Positions 27,708 through 36,625 are shown, numbered from the stretch's first letter. The stretch: DNA of 38,201 bases from Planctomycetaceae bacterium (GCA_007121535.1 SKKK01000323.1:1-38201); one strand, 5' to 3'. The notes: generated from the letters alone by a model not told the origin. Made by a program: numbers and translations.

Positions 27708-28828
27708 AATCTCGTCCATCCAGCCGACCGTCGCCGTCCAAATCAACGGCGGTGGCTGCAAAGCTGCGGCCCTCCGGGTTGGCCACGCCGGCGGCTTCGG
27801 CGATTTCCTCGAAACGGCCGTCGTAATCGATGTAGCTGCAGACGTACAGATCCAGGTACGCGCGGATCAGGAAGTTCGATACGGCCTTGCGCCAACCTTT
27901 CTCGTGCTCCCACAGATAGGGTTGCGGCGGGACCAAGACGTAATCCGCGTTGCCTCGTTGATCGACCTGATCGATCGCGTGGCAGACGACGCAAGAACAG
28001 CCTTCCTGCATCCCGGGCGATGACAAGCTCAGTTCGTGGATGTCTTTCGCGCCGGCAAACAGCGAGATCGGGTCATGGCAGCCCGCGCAATAACGCGTCT
28101 CGGCCGCGCCTCGCTCGGCGGCGAACTCTCTCTGAACCGCCTGAAACGGCGCGTTCATGGCCGAAAACCGATGGGCGCTGGGCTCCCATTCCGCGTAGAT
28201 CTGCTCGTGACAACCGGACACCCCGCAGGACTGAGAATTCGAGAGAAGCGCGGGATCGATCAACAGATCTCGGCGGTGCGAGCGTTGGACGGTGCAAACG
28301 GGCTGCCCCGGTACTCGTCGGATAAAGCTGCGTATTCAGGCAACGTATAATCGTCCGGCGGCGGAAAGGTTCCAGGCCCCGCGGGCCAGGCGGCAGCCAC
28401 CAATCCGACCAATGCGATGGAAACCAGCACGGAGCCCACGACTCCCACCCCGTGGCGTCGCACGCCCAGAACAAACCGGGGCGTCGTCGCTGCCAGATGA
28501 CGCCGACGCATCAAGGCCAATGGCAGATGCGTGGCAACCAGTACCAGCGCGGCGAAACCGCTGACCAGATGTACCAAGTGCCAGGTTTGCCCGATCTTCG
28601 GGCCGAACCAAGATTGCCAAGTCAACGCCAATCCGCTGACCACACAGACCAGCACCAGCGCCATCAACAGATAACCCAGATCCCTGTCAGGCATTGCACC
28701 AACAGCAACGAGGTCACGATGATGGCCAACATCGAGGACCAACCTTTGATGACCAACTCGGCCGAACCGCCGGATCGGCTGCGCGCTGACGAGTCCCGGT
28801 CCCCCATCTGCTTATCTTGTCGATTCAT
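27670..28828 (-). pseudogene. Membrane-anchored multihaem cytochrome c gene with two frameshifts
   Basis: Coding potential runs through all three minus frames in turn. From the ATG at 28828 it reads MNRQDKQMGDRD and a membrane segment SMLAIIVTSLLLVQCLTGI. Near 28680 it must shift to the frame with YLLMALVLVCVVSGLALTW, IGQTWHLVHLVSGF and LAAATP-like segments, carrying possible haem-b His. Near 28270 it must shift again, to IDPALLSNSQSCGVSGCHEQIY. Three haem-c motifs follow (CGVSGCH, CAGCH, CVVCH), then a C-terminal EF-hand/dockerin-like DLDGDGRLDGRDF. Both shifts fit loss of one base (GGGG to GGG; GG to G). The intact product would be an electron-transfer protein of the cytoplasmic membrane facing the periplasm. 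Confidence 0.75.
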
Positions 28829-29030
28829 GATAGAAGCTCTCGAGTCTTCTCGGATACGCGGAACCGGGAGACTTCGCGGCGCTTACTCGCTTCGTATGCA
28901 AATCAGCGATTCTCCGGTTCGCAGCAATAAAGGGGCCTCGACTGCCGTCCCCCCGAAATCCCGGCCACGTGCCGGCGGTGACCGGAACCACTGCCAAGAA
29001 TCCCCAAACCATCAGCCAGCCTGAATACAC
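28812..29030 (-). pseudogene. Truncated start of a PQQ-like beta-propeller protein
   Basis: A GTG at 29030 with GGAGG 6 nt upstream opens a 72-codon frame. It begins with a signal-peptide-like stretch (YSGWLMVWGFLAVVPVTAG) and then WPGFRGDGSRG, the characteristic mature start of planctomycete PQQ-like propeller proteins. After this the sequence loses any resemblance and stops at 28812, overlapping the start of the cytochrome pseudogene. Intact relatives have several hundred residues, so this looks like an N-terminal remnant after a deletion. Confidence 0.55.
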
Positions 29031-29270
29031 GCCAGTCCTCCTTTGACCACCCCGCGACACTCTCCACAATGACCATTCCGCGCCGTCGCGAGCAAGACGC
29101 GAAGGAATTCGTTTCCCAATCGAGACGATCCCATCACGTCGCCACTAAGCCGTCAAGTAGGCATGAAAGCGTTGTTTTGACTCGAACTGGGGGTGCCTTT
29201 CGTTCAGGAGAGCTTCCGTCACCGCCTTGTGTCGGCAGCGAGCCAGGTGGAAAGAGACGGGCTCTTGGCG

Positions 29271-29582
29271 TCATGACTGCGTTTTCCTGTACGGCTTGAG
29301 ACTGGTCTTGGAAAACACCAGCATCTGCGATTCGGTGGGGATGCCCAGTGCTTTCAACACGGACGGCAGGTAGCCAAGTTTCGGATCGTAGTCCAGCCGG
29401 ATCTGGCCGTCATCGATCTGTTGCTGCAGCCGCGTTACCGGATCGTCGGTCGGCGCTGACGAATAATTGATCGGATCGCGTTCAACCAAGGGTTGCGCCC
29501 ATGTTGTCTCCAAACAAGCGATGGCGTGAATGCACGCGGCAAACAGGAACCCAAATACGTGACGCGAAAAGAGTTGGAACAT
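29271..29582 (-). pseudogene. Truncated exported protein, N-terminal fragment
   Basis: 103 codons from the ATG at 29582 (GAGG 6 nt upstream; an ATG at 29594 is an alternative). A signal peptide is visible (about 1-29, ending TTWAQ). It is followed by PINYSSAPTDDPVTRLQQQIDDGQ, shown in part, and GYLPSVLKALGIPTESQMLVFSKTSL. I recall this as the beginning of longer planctomycete exported proteins that continue past the SKTSLQ-type block with a further domain. Here it stops almost immediately afterwards (KPYRKTQS). It could alternatively be a genuine short protein; no homologous continuation was found downstream. Confidence 0.5.
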
Positions 29583-29809
29583 TGTGTACCTCATTATGTG
29601 TCTTGTCGATCGATCCGTGCTCCACTTACGCCAGGATCGCCGCCAGAACTTCGTGCGGCGACTCGATCACTCATTCTACACATTCAGGTGAACAATACAA
29701 GGTGGGCGTCGTGCAAGCCTCATGATTACTTGTCTCGCGAGCGGCGAGCCGCAGTTCGAGAACGCGGAGGTCGCCACGCTGTTGAACCCGACCATGTTGG
29801 TCGAGGTTC

Positions 29810-29981
29810 TAAGCACTCGGCCAGTAGTTTCCTTACATTTCCGGTAGCCTTGCATGGGGACGCAACGGGGGTCGGGAGTCGTTTTCGGCCAACGATTTAC
29901 CATGTGGTAACGAGATTAACCGAAAACGACTCCCGACCCTTTTCGCCCGATTCCACCAAGAAATATCTGGCCGGGTGCTTA
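29810..29981. repeat. MITE-like element, family 1, copy C (complete)
   Basis: A 172-bp element with both terminal repeats: TAAGCACTCGGCCAG (29810-29824) and CTGGCCGGGTGCTTA (29967-29981), matching at 14 of 15 positions. Perfect 19-bp internal arms are at 29870-29888 and 29920-29938. It is inverted relative to copies A, B and D. If the ends are AGCAC and GTGCT, it is flanked by TA on both sides. It fills much of the 444-nt gap between the truncated gene at 29271 and the Nudix gene; no other feature was seen there. Confidence 0.88.
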
Positions 29982-30026
29982 TGTGGCTTTTCTCAAAAAA
30001 TTGACAAGAGAGCCACTCCGACTTTT

Positions 30027-30455
30027 CTACGGGGTGAGCCGTTCGACGGCTGATTGCAGTAGTTCGCGCAGATGCGCGTGCTTCAGCATGCGCCGCGCTT
30101 CTTCCTCGGACACCCAACGCCGCTGCCGCAGGTGCTGCTCGCTCCACTGCTGGTCGCACTCCGTCACTTCCATCAACATCGCGGTCACCTGGAACGTCCT
30201 GCCGAACTTGGCCAACGGGTAGGAACCCAGCGGCTGGCCGACGATACGACCGTGTAATCCGGCTTCTTCGAAAGCCTCCTTTAGCGCGGCCTGCTCGACG
30301 GTTTCGCCGGGATCGACGATTCCTTTGGGAAAAATCCAGTTCCCGCTTCCGGTCGCGGTGATCAAGCAGAATTCCGGTCGTTCGCGAACGCGCCGGTAGG
30401 GGATGGCAGCCGCCTGACGGTGCCGGGAAAAGTGGACGGGGGACCTATCGGTCAT
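30027..30455 (-). CDS. Nudix hydrolase
   Basis: 142 residues from the ATG at 30455; an in-frame ATG at 30473 is an alternative, and neither has a strong ribosome-binding site. The Nudix box lies at 45-67, with GIVDPGE, then KEAFEEAG, the canonical Arg of REUXEE being Lys here. The fold is consistent with the diadenosine-polyphosphate/diphosphoinositol-type branch (AAAIPYRR start, FPKG before the box). It removes nucleoside diphosphate-type substrates, not specified by sequence. It lies 62 nt after the HIT gene on the same strand and is probably in one operon with it and the S1-domain gene. Confidence 0.88.
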   Translation of the reverse strand: MTDRSPVHFSRHRQAAAIPYRRVRERPEFCLITATGSGNWIFPKGIVDPGETVEQAALKEAFEEAGLHGRIVGQPLGSYPLAKFGRTFQVTAMLMEVTECDQQWSEQHLRQRRWVSEEEARRMLKHAHLRELLQSAVERLTP

Positions 30456-30517
30456 TAAAGCATCGTGTCCCATCGCGTTGGAAAAGACCCCCAACCCCTT
30501 GTTCGAACGCAGCACGT

Positions 30518-30862
30518 TTAACCCGGCGGCCACTTCAGCGGGCGACCGCCCAGCAGATGGATGTGCAGATGTGGCACCTCCTGACCGCCGTCGGGTCCGC
30601 AATTGATGACGGTGCGGTACCCGTCGGCCAAGCCCAACTGGGCGGCCAACCGGGGCAGCACCATCATCAAATGCCCAGCCAACTTGTGGTCGTCGGACTG
30701 CAAGTCGTCCAACGAGGAGATTTCCTTTTTGGGGATCAGCAGCACGTGTGTCGGAGCTTGCGGCTTGATGTCGCGAAAGGCCAGACAGTGCTCGTCTTCG
30801 TACACGATGTCCGCCGGGATTTCCCGATCGATGATCCGTGCAAAGATCGTTTTCTCACTCAT
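30518..30862 (-). CDS. HIT family (HinT-like) nucleotide-binding protein
   Basis: 114 residues, the normal HinT length, from the ATG at 30862 (AAGGAAAC upstream). The histidine triad [10 protein letters not shown] lies at 98-107, with the other family blocks [19 protein letters not shown] and [20 protein letters not shown] (in part). HinT proteins hydrolyse AMP-lysine-type phosphoramidates and aminoacyl-adenylates. It lies 37 nt after the S1-domain gene and before the Nudix gene, grouping two nucleotide-clearing enzymes with an RNA-binding protein. Confidence 0.95.
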   Translation of the reverse strand: MSEKTIFARIIDREIPADIVYEDEHCLAFRDIKPQAPTHVLLIPKKEISSLDDLQSDDHKLAGHLMMVLPRLAAQLGLADGYRTVINCGPDGGQEVPHLHIHLLGGRPLKWPPG

Positions 30863-30899
30863 CGTCGTTTCCTTTCCGTTAGGGCCACTGCTTAGCAGC

Positions 30900-32552
30900 T
30901 CACCAACGCAGACCGAACTCCTCACCGCCCGACGTTCGGTCGGTGCCGCCGCGCAGCGGGCCTTGATGGGGTTTGACCGATGGTTCCGGCGGCGGGGAAT
31001 CGTCCGCTGCCGGATCGGCTTGCTCCTCGGCCGCGACTTCTGCCAGCGGATGGGCTGCTTTCAGTGACAGCCCGATACGCTGATTCTCTTCATCGACCGA
31101 CACGACCATCACCTCCACCTCTTCGCCCTCCTTCACCACGTGGTCGACCTGGACCACTCGATGATGGGCCAATTCGGAGATGTGGATCAAGCCCTCGATT
31201 CCCGGCGCAATTCTGACGAAGGCGCCGAATCTGGCGATCCGAGTCACCTGGCCTTTGACCGTGGCATTCAGGGGAAACCGCTGCTCGACATCCGTCCAAG
31301 GATGGGTCAGCAGATCGCGGTAGGACAAGCTGATCTTGCCCGTGTCTCGGTTGACTTTCTCGACCTTCACGCGAACCTTCTGGCCCGCTTCCAGGACCTC
31401 GTTGGGATGATCGATCCGATCCCAGCTCAATTGGCTGATATGAATCAGACCGTCGATGCCGCCCAAGTCTACGAAAGCTCCGAAATCGCGGACGCTGCTG
31501 ACCACGCCTTCCCGCACCTGGCCGCTGTCCAGTTCCTCCAACAGTTTCTGCCGTTGTTCTTCCCGTTGACGTTCGAGCAACGCACGGTGGCTGAGTACCA
31601 GGTTGCGTCGCCTTGGATTGGCTTCGGTCACCACGCAGTTCAATTTCTTCTCGTAGTAATCCGCGTAGTTCTCGACGCGGAAAATCTCGATTTGGCTGGC
31701 CGGAATGAAGCCTCGAATCCCGCCGACCATGCACTCCAGACCGCCGACGTTGGAACCGGTGATCCGAGCCTCGACCACCGCCCCTTCGACCAGATCGGAC
31801 CAGTCTTGAACGTCGATCGCTCCGCCAGGTACCGTCAGCTCGTACAACCCGTCCTCGGCTTGGAAACCGCGAATGATCACATCCAGCGAGCTGCCGATCA
31901 TCGGGGGTTCTTCAAACTGGCGCAACGAGGCCACCCCCTGATTGCGTCCGTCGATCGAGCAGAAGACGTTGTCCCCGTGGATCTTGACCACCTCCGCTTG
32001 GTACTTGGTGTCGATCTCCAGCGCTTCCGGGCTGACCGGTGGCGTTTCCCCTAGCAGTTCGTCCATTGATGCACCCGCCAAAGCCGATTGGAAGGCGTCT
32101 TCCAAGTCAGGCGTCAGCTTATCGCGGCGCGAGGGTGGCGGGACCTTCGCCCGAGCCTCCGCGGGCTCGACCGGCGTTTGTTCGGTTGCTTGTTCGCCCT
32201 CTCGTTCCCTGCGCCCGCCGTGCGGGCGCCGATCCCGGGCCGTACGATCCCTCGGAGTACCAGGGCGCGGGTCGGAGTGCGGACCTTCTTCCGTAGCACG
32301 AACGGTCGAGGAACGGGAACCCACCTGGATCTTGCGTCGTTCCGGCCGACCGCTTGACGGATCGGAGGCCTCGTCAGCGGGCGAGCTGTCAGCGGGCGAT
32401 GCATCAGCCGTCGATTCGCCATCAGTATCCGGAGATACCGTCCGATCGGTCGATTCGGCTGCCGGCGGGTGCGACGGAGCCTCGGATGACTTTTCTTCTT
32501 CCACGGGCAGTTCTTCTGGTTCGGTCGACTGCCGAGAGGGATCTGTTGTCAT
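30900..32552 (-). CDS. S1-domain RNA-binding protein with a disordered N-terminal arm
   Basis: 550 residues from the ATG at 32552 (AAGGAAATGG upstream). The first 150 or so residues are low-complexity, Glu/Ser/Pro-rich and then Arg-rich ([27 protein letters not shown]), presumably disordered and RNA-contacting. Four S1 repeats follow between about 180 and 510; the last two are canonical ([21 protein letters not shown] and [20 protein letters not shown], in part). It resembles a shortened S1 paralogue; a complete six-repeat rpsA lies elsewhere in the window. The role could be a translation or RNA-decay accessory. First gene of an apparent S1-HIT-Nudix operon. Confidence 0.88.
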   Translation of the reverse strand: MTTDPSRQSTEPEELPVEEEKSSEAPSHPPAAESTDRTVSPDTDGESTADASPADSSPADEASDPSSGRPERRKIQVGSRSSTVRATEEGPHSDPRPGTPRDRTARDRRPHGGRREREGEQATEQTPVEPAEARAKVPPPSRRDKLTPDLEDAFQSALAGASMDELLGETPPVSPEALEIDTKYQAEVVKIHGDNVFCSIDGRNQGVASLRQFEEPPMIGSSLDVIIRGFQAEDGLYELTVPGGAIDVQDWSDLVEGAVVEARITGSNVGGLECMVGGIRGFIPASQIEIFRVENYADYYEKKLNCVVTEANPRRRNLVLSHRALLERQREEQRQKLLEELDSGQVREGVVSSVRDFGAFVDLGGIDGLIHISQLSWDRIDHPNEVLEAGQKVRVKVEKVNRDTGKISLSYRDLLTHPWTDVEQRFPLNATVKGQVTRIARFGAFVRIAPGIEGLIHISELAHHRVVQVDHVVKEGEEVEVMVVSVDEENQRIGLSLKAAHPLAEVAAEEQADPAADDSPPPEPSVKPHQGPLRGGTDRTSGGEEFGLRW

Positions 32553-32754
32553 GCCCCATTTCCTTGCTGAACATGCAGTATTCGGGTACGAAGCCGAAGC
32601 CGATAGTGTATCAGACAACCGTTTCTCGGGGTAGCGTCCCGAGGGCAGAATCGAAGATCCCTTGGAGAAAAACGTCGTTTGGCCTAAAGTGGCCCATATA
32701 TTTAAGGTGGACATTCCATATCTGCCAATACTAGCGTCTATCGAGGTCTTTAAT

Positions 32755-33477
32755 ATGGCTGTTTGTCGAGCTTTCGATCCGTCAGCTTATCCCGAGCCGT
32801 TGAGTCGACTGGTGAGCGGCGAACGCCTGTGCGAGTTGGGGCCGGGTACCCCTCGCCTGGAAGTGCGCAGCGAACTGCAGGCACTGAGTATCGAAGATTT
32901 ATTTACCGGCCGAACGATTGTCGATCGCAAGGCGGCTGCGGCCTGCCTGTCGGGATTGTGGCTGTTGCACGACTTTTTGGACGAATCGCATACCATCAGC
33001 CAATCGATCACCACGCCGACCGGCAGTTACTGGCATGGGATCATGCACCGGCGCGAACCGGACTACGCGAACGCAAAGTACTGGTTTCGCCGGGTGGGTG
33101 AACACCCGGTGTTCGATGAACTGGGTTACGTGACGGCCGGTTTCACTGTCCCCGACGCGCAACGCCGTGAAGCATCATCTGAATCGAAGAAGGGCATGCA
33201 ACAGGATGGTAGCCGAATTCACCAGAATTCGGAATGGTCAACAATAGCCGAATTCTGGCGAATTCGGCTACGAAAATGCTTCACGGCGTTGCCCGACGCG
33301 GCCAGTGAAGCAGCTCGATCGCTGCAAATGAGCACCGATTGGGATCCGTTTGCGTTCGTGGATCTTTGTCAGTCGGTGAGAGCCGGGCGATCGGAACTCG
33401 AACCGATTTGCCGCGAAATCGCTCGCGCGGAATGGGAACTTCTATTTGATTATAGTTACCGCAAGGCCCTTGGTTGA
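32755..33477 (+). CDS. Conserved hypothetical protein interrupted in frame by a mobile insertion
   Basis: 240 residues from the ATG at 32755 (GAGGT upstream). No known domain was recognised. The N-terminus has SAYPEPLSRLVSGERLCELGPGTP, in part, and the centre LSGLWLLHDFLDESHTISQ and GSYWHGIMHRREPDYANAKYWFRRVGEHPVF, in part; the His/Glu-rich pattern is conserved-looking. I associate it with planctomycete proteins of unknown function. Residues after TVPDA, 47 codons in all, derive from a 132-bp inverted-repeat element plus its 9-bp target duplication. Without them the protein would be 193 residues and read TVPDAASEAAR. The insertion keeps the frame and introduces no stop, so a longer protein could still be made. 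Confidence 0.75.
   Translation: MAVCRAFDPSAYPEPLSRLVSGERLCELGPGTPRLEVRSELQALSIEDLFTGRTIVDRKAAAACLSGLWLLHDFLDESHTISQSITTPTGSYWHGIMHRREPDYANAKYWFRRVGEHPVFDELGYVTAGFTVPDAQRREASSESKKGMQQDGSRIHQNSEWSTIAEFWRIRLRKCFTALPDAASEAARSLQMSTDWDPFAFVDLCQSVRAGRSELEPICREIARAEWELLFDYSYRKALG
33151..33300. mobile_element. 132-bp MITE-like insertion with 9-bp target duplication, inside a gene
   Basis: The element runs from 33160 to 33291. Perfect 16-bp terminal inverted repeats CAACGCCGTGAAGCAT (33160-33175) and ATGCTTCACGGCGTTG (33276-33291) are flanked by the direct duplication CCCGACGCG (33151-33159, 33292-33300). Its centre holds two arms (33209-33232, 33248-33271) matching as an inverted repeat at 23 of 24 positions, each also a CCGAATTC-N4-GAATTCGG hairpin. 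It has no transposase. Confidence 0.93.
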
Positions 33478-33528
33478 CCCGCTGCGGTCTCCGGTCGCGT
33501 CGACGAATCGGTCGGGGGGAATAACAAC

Positions 33529-34251
33529 ATGTTTCAGTTTCGATGTCCCCAGTGCTCGAACATCCTGCAAGCCGATCCGGCTCAGGCCGGACAGACCAGC
33601 CAGTGTCCGATCTGTCGGCTGCCTTTCATCATTCCGTCCCCGGTCACGCCCGCCGCGCCGACCGCCGCCCAGCCCGGGCATCCGTTACCGCCTCAACACG
33701 GTCCTGCAACACCACAGCCGGGTACACGGCCTACTTGGCCGCCAGCGTCGAATCCGACTTGGCCTCCGGGCGGAACGGCCAGCCGATCGGCCCCAAGGCC
33801 ACCTGAATCCCTACCAGGCAGACAACCGGGTGGCACGCCCAACGCTCCGATGCCCGGTCCGGCCGCGAATCATTCAGGCCCGCCATTCCCGCCGGTTGTC
33901 CAAACGTCCCGATCATCAGCACCTCGGTCCTCGGGTACATCCATAGCTCGACGACGTTCGGCCAGCGTCGAATTGAAGGACCCTGAAATTCTCCATATCC
34001 CGTGCCCCCAATGTAATCAGCAACTTGAGACGCCGATCGAGATGCTGGATCAGGAGGTTCTTTGCCCCTACTGCAAGGCTCAATTCCAACTGCGGCGCAG
34101 CGACAGCATCGAATACCAACGCCGTCGCCAACAGGAGCGGGAAATTCGCGAGCAGAAGGCGGGTCGCGAGTGGCTGACCTGTGCCATCATCGCTGTGGTG
34201 CTGGTGTTGACCTTTCTGCTGTTCTTGATCGTCTCCAGCGGTCGTGGTTGA
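33529..34251 (+). CDS. Zinc-ribbon protein with a C-terminal membrane anchor
   Basis: 240 residues. An N-terminal zinc ribbon uses CPQC (6-9) and CPIC (26-29). A long Pro/Gly/Ser-rich linker (35-145) follows, then a second zinc ribbon with CPQC (159-162) and CPYC (179-182), and a charged Arg/Glu helix (190-213). A single membrane segment (about 216-236, CAIIAVVLVLTFLLFLIVSS) ends the protein, giving a tail-anchored topology. The function is unknown; such proteins are common in planctomycetes and may act as adaptors. GGGGG lies 10-14 nt before the start. The stop is 5 nt before element copy D. Confidence 0.82.
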   Translation: MFQFRCPQCSNILQADPAQAGQTSQCPICRLPFIIPSPVTPAAPTAAQPGHPLPPQHGPATPQPGTRPTWPPASNPTWPPGGTASRSAPRPPESLPGRQPGGTPNAPMPGPAANHSGPPFPPVVQTSRSSAPRSSGTSIARRRSASVELKDPEILHIPCPQCNQQLETPIEMLDQEVLCPYCKAQFQLRRSDSIEYQRRRQQEREIREQKAGREWLTCAIIAVVLVLTFLLFLIVSSGRG

Positions 34252-34255
34252 CTCG

Positions 34256-34409
34256 TAGACGCCCAGCCAGTTGCTTCTTGGCGGAATCGGGGAAGGGGTC
34301 GGGAGTCGTTTTCGGACAAGCTCGTTTCGATAGGCAAGGTCGTTGGCCGAAAACGACTCCCGACCCCGCCGAGTCCATGATCCGCGAGATGATCCTGGCC
34401 GCACGGCTA
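34256..34409. repeat. MITE-like element, family 1, copy D (ends degenerate)
   Basis: Perfect 19-bp internal arms at 34297-34315 and 34347-34365. The ends are recognisable but mutated: TAGACGCCCAGCCAG (34256-34270) and CTGGCCGCACGGCTA (34395-34409). It fills the space between two convergent genes; its outermost CTA (34407-34409) is the TAG stop codon of the minus-strand gene. Confidence 0.82.
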
Positions 34410-35243
34410 CTTGCCAGCCCGTGATTGGTCGGCGTAAAACCGCGTGATATCGAGACCTTCGCGAGCTTCCTCTTCCAGCATCTTGATACGCACTTCCAGA
34501 CGTTCCATACGCCGCAACAATTGGGGAATGATCTCTCTGGTCTCATCGAGTCGTTTCAGTCGCGGCGCCATCGGGTAACCCAGATGACGCTGCAACGCGG
34601 CGAACAGATACATCGGATCCTTCCCGCGATTGGCCCAGGCGATCTTCCCCTCCTTTTCTCCGAATAACACCGGTGCTTCAGGCTCGGGGGCAGGCATACC
34701 GGGCCGAACTTTGCGTCGAAGATACTCCTTGCTGCGCACGAAGATCATGTCCGCCAGGTCGATGATCCCGACCTGACGACGCACGGTATAAATCCATTGC
34801 CGCCAATCCTCATGATACATCGGGTCGCCGGCCATCGCGTCCAGACCTCGATCGTAACGCATGCGATTGCGAGCCAGCGTCTCGAACTGATAGAGAAACA
34901 GTCCTTCGGGCGACGGCGTTTCCGACAAGTACTTCGCCTGGTGATGGAGGATGTCGATGGCAACTCGCGTATCGAACCGGCCACGCTCTTCTTCCGCCGC
35001 CTCGATCACGTACGCTTGATACGGTGTGAAATAATGGTCCAGCTTCTTCATGGCAATCGACATGGCGCCGCTGTGCCGGAGTTCGGTCAGCATGTAGTCG
35101 ATGGCCATCGGCAGCTTGGTGGTTGCCAGGATCTCATGCCGCAATTGGCCCATCAATTCCTGCAGCGGAAAATTTTCCGGAAGGCGTTCGCCCACCATGC
35201 GAAAGAAATAAGCTTGTTCGACATATTCTTCTCGATCCAACAT
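34407..35243 (-). CDS. Conserved hypothetical protein, divergent from ribBA
   Basis: 278 residues from the ATG at 35243, where the sequence MLDREEYVEQAYFFRMVGERL begins (in part). It is predominantly helical and charged, with no signal peptide or membrane segment. Notable stretches are LPMAIDYMLTELRHSG, LDHYFTPYQAYVIEAAEEERGRFD (in part) and a C-terminal coiled-coil-like segment RRMERLEVRIKMLEEEA near 245-265. I do not recognise a domain; it looks like a planctomycete protein of unknown function. Its stop codon lies in element copy D. The divergent ribBA start is 135 nt away, so the two genes share an upstream region. Confidence 0.75.
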   Translation of the reverse strand: MLDREEYVEQAYFFRMVGERLPENFPLQELMGQLRHEILATTKLPMAIDYMLTELRHSGAMSIAMKKLDHYFTPYQAYVIEAAEEERGRFDTRVAIDILHHQAKYLSETPSPEGLFLYQFETLARNRMRYDRGLDAMAGDPMYHEDWRQWIYTVRRQVGIIDLADMIFVRSKEYLRRKVRPGMPAPEPEAPVLFGEKEGKIAWANRGKDPMYLFAALQRHLGYPMAPRLKRLDETREIIPQLLRRMERLEVRIKMLEEEAREGLDITRFYADQSRAGK

Positions 35244-35377
35244 TCCGCACGTGCCTTTCCCACGAAGTGGGTAGTTCTGGCAAAAGAAACAATCGGGCCA
35301 GCTCGTCCTAGCATCGGGTGGCGTTTGCCTTATAATACATGGCTGGGCTGGATTGTCACATGGTGGAAGCGGTTGTA

Positions 35378-36610
35378 ATGAACAAGCGAACGGCAAAGGG
35401 AGCGATCGAATTTTCGTCCGTGCAATCGGCAGTCGAAGCGATTGCGCGGGGCGAGGTCGTGATCGTGGTCGACGCCGAAGACCGAGAAAACGAGGGCGAT
35501 TTCATTTGTGCTGCCGAGATGGCAACCCGGGATCAGGTCAATTTCATCATCTCGGGCCGGGGCGAATTCTGCGTGGCCGTGCTGCCCGATGTCTGTCATC
35601 GCCTGGATCTGCATCCGTTGGTCAGCGCCAACACGACGCCGCTGAACACGAGCTTCATGACCCCCATCGATCATAGCTCGGTTCGCACGGGGATCACGGC
35701 CGAAGAGCGAGCGACGACGGTGCGCAAGATGGTCGACCCAACGAGCCGAGCCACCGATTTCGTGCGTCCGGGCCACGTGCATCCTCTTTTGGCCAAGGAG
35801 GGGGGCGTATTGCGGCGGGCCGGGCACACCGAGGCGGCTGTCGACCTGGCTCGCATGGCCGGATTGACGCCTGCGGGGGTGCTGTGTGAGATCCTGGACG
35901 ACCAGGGTAACCGGGCATCGCGCGAAACGCTCAGCGAACTGGCAAGCCGCCACCATCTGGAATTGATTTCGATCGAACAATTGATCGCTCATCGTCGCCT
36001 GAACGAAAAGCTGGTCGCGCGTGGCGCCGAGGCGGATCTGCCCACGGCGTTCGGTCGTTTTCGCGTGATCGTCTATGAAGTGCGGTACGAAATGGAGCAA
36101 CCCGTCGCACTGATCATGGGCCAACCCGGGAAGCTGGCCGCTCCGCTGGTTCGCATCCATTCCAGTTGCTTTACGGGCGACTTGCTGCAATCGTTGCGTT
36201 GCGACTGTGGCGATCAACTGCAGATGGCATTGGACATGATCAGCCGCGAAGGAGCCGGTGTCTTGGTCTACTTGCCGCAAGAAGGTCGCGGGATCGGACT
36301 GTCCGAAAAGATCCGAGCCTACGCGCTGCAGGAGCAAGGACTGGATACGGTCGAAGCCAACTTGGCCTTGGGCTTTCAAGCCGATATGCGGGATTACGGG
36401 ATCGGCATTCAAATCCTCAAGGATCTGGGGTTACAGCGAGTCCGTTTGTTGACGAACAATCCCAAGAAGACCGATGCGTTCATCTACGGTGGCTTCGACT
36501 TGGAAGTGATCGACCAGGTCCCGCTCTGTCCGCCCGCCAACGAACACAACGTGACCTATTTGAAGACCAAACGGGACAAAATGGGCCATCTGTTGCCCCG
36601 CGAGATGTAA
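35378..36610 (+). CDS. ribBA: Bifunctional 3,4-DHBP synthase / GTP cyclohydrolase II
   Basis: 410 residues. The ATG at 35378 is taken because GGTGGAAG lies upstream and the protein then has the usual length; ATGs at 35339 and 35360 are alternatives. The RibB half has DAEDRENEGD (32-41; most homologues read DDEDRENEGD), TPIDHS and the PGHVHPLLA and GHTEAAVDLARMAG blocks. The RibA half has the zinc cysteines C264, C275 and C277 (SSCFTGDLLQSLRCDCGDQ, in part) and QEGRGIGL at 301-308. It supplies both precursors of riboflavin, from ribulose 5-phosphate and from GTP. No FMN riboswitch was recognised in the short upstream region. Confidence 0.95.
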   Translation: MNKRTAKGAIEFSSVQSAVEAIARGEVVIVVDAEDRENEGDFICAAEMATRDQVNFIISGRGEFCVAVLPDVCHRLDLHPLVSANTTPLNTSFMTPIDHSSVRTGITAEERATTVRKMVDPTSRATDFVRPGHVHPLLAKEGGVLRRAGHTEAAVDLARMAGLTPAGVLCEILDDQGNRASRETLSELASRHHLELISIEQLIAHRRLNEKLVARGAEADLPTAFGRFRVIVYEVRYEMEQPVALIMGQPGKLAAPLVRIHSSCFTGDLLQSLRCDCGDQLQMALDMISREGAGVLVYLPQEGRGIGLSEKIRAYALQEQGLDTVEANLALGFQADMRDYGIGIQILKDLGLQRVRLLTNNPKKTDAFIYGGFDLEVIDQVPLCPPANEHNVTYLKTKRDKMGHLLPREM

Positions 36611-36625
36611 GCACCGGCGAAACGC

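Noticed and set aside
29069-29299. 76-codon plus-strand frame
   Set aside because: No ribosome-binding site, no recognisable motif, and composition unlike the neighbouring genes.
35244-35377. FMN riboswitch upstream of ribBA
   Set aside because: The region is only 134 nt, is shared with a divergent gene, and lacks the conserved AGGGGC and related RFN-element blocks.
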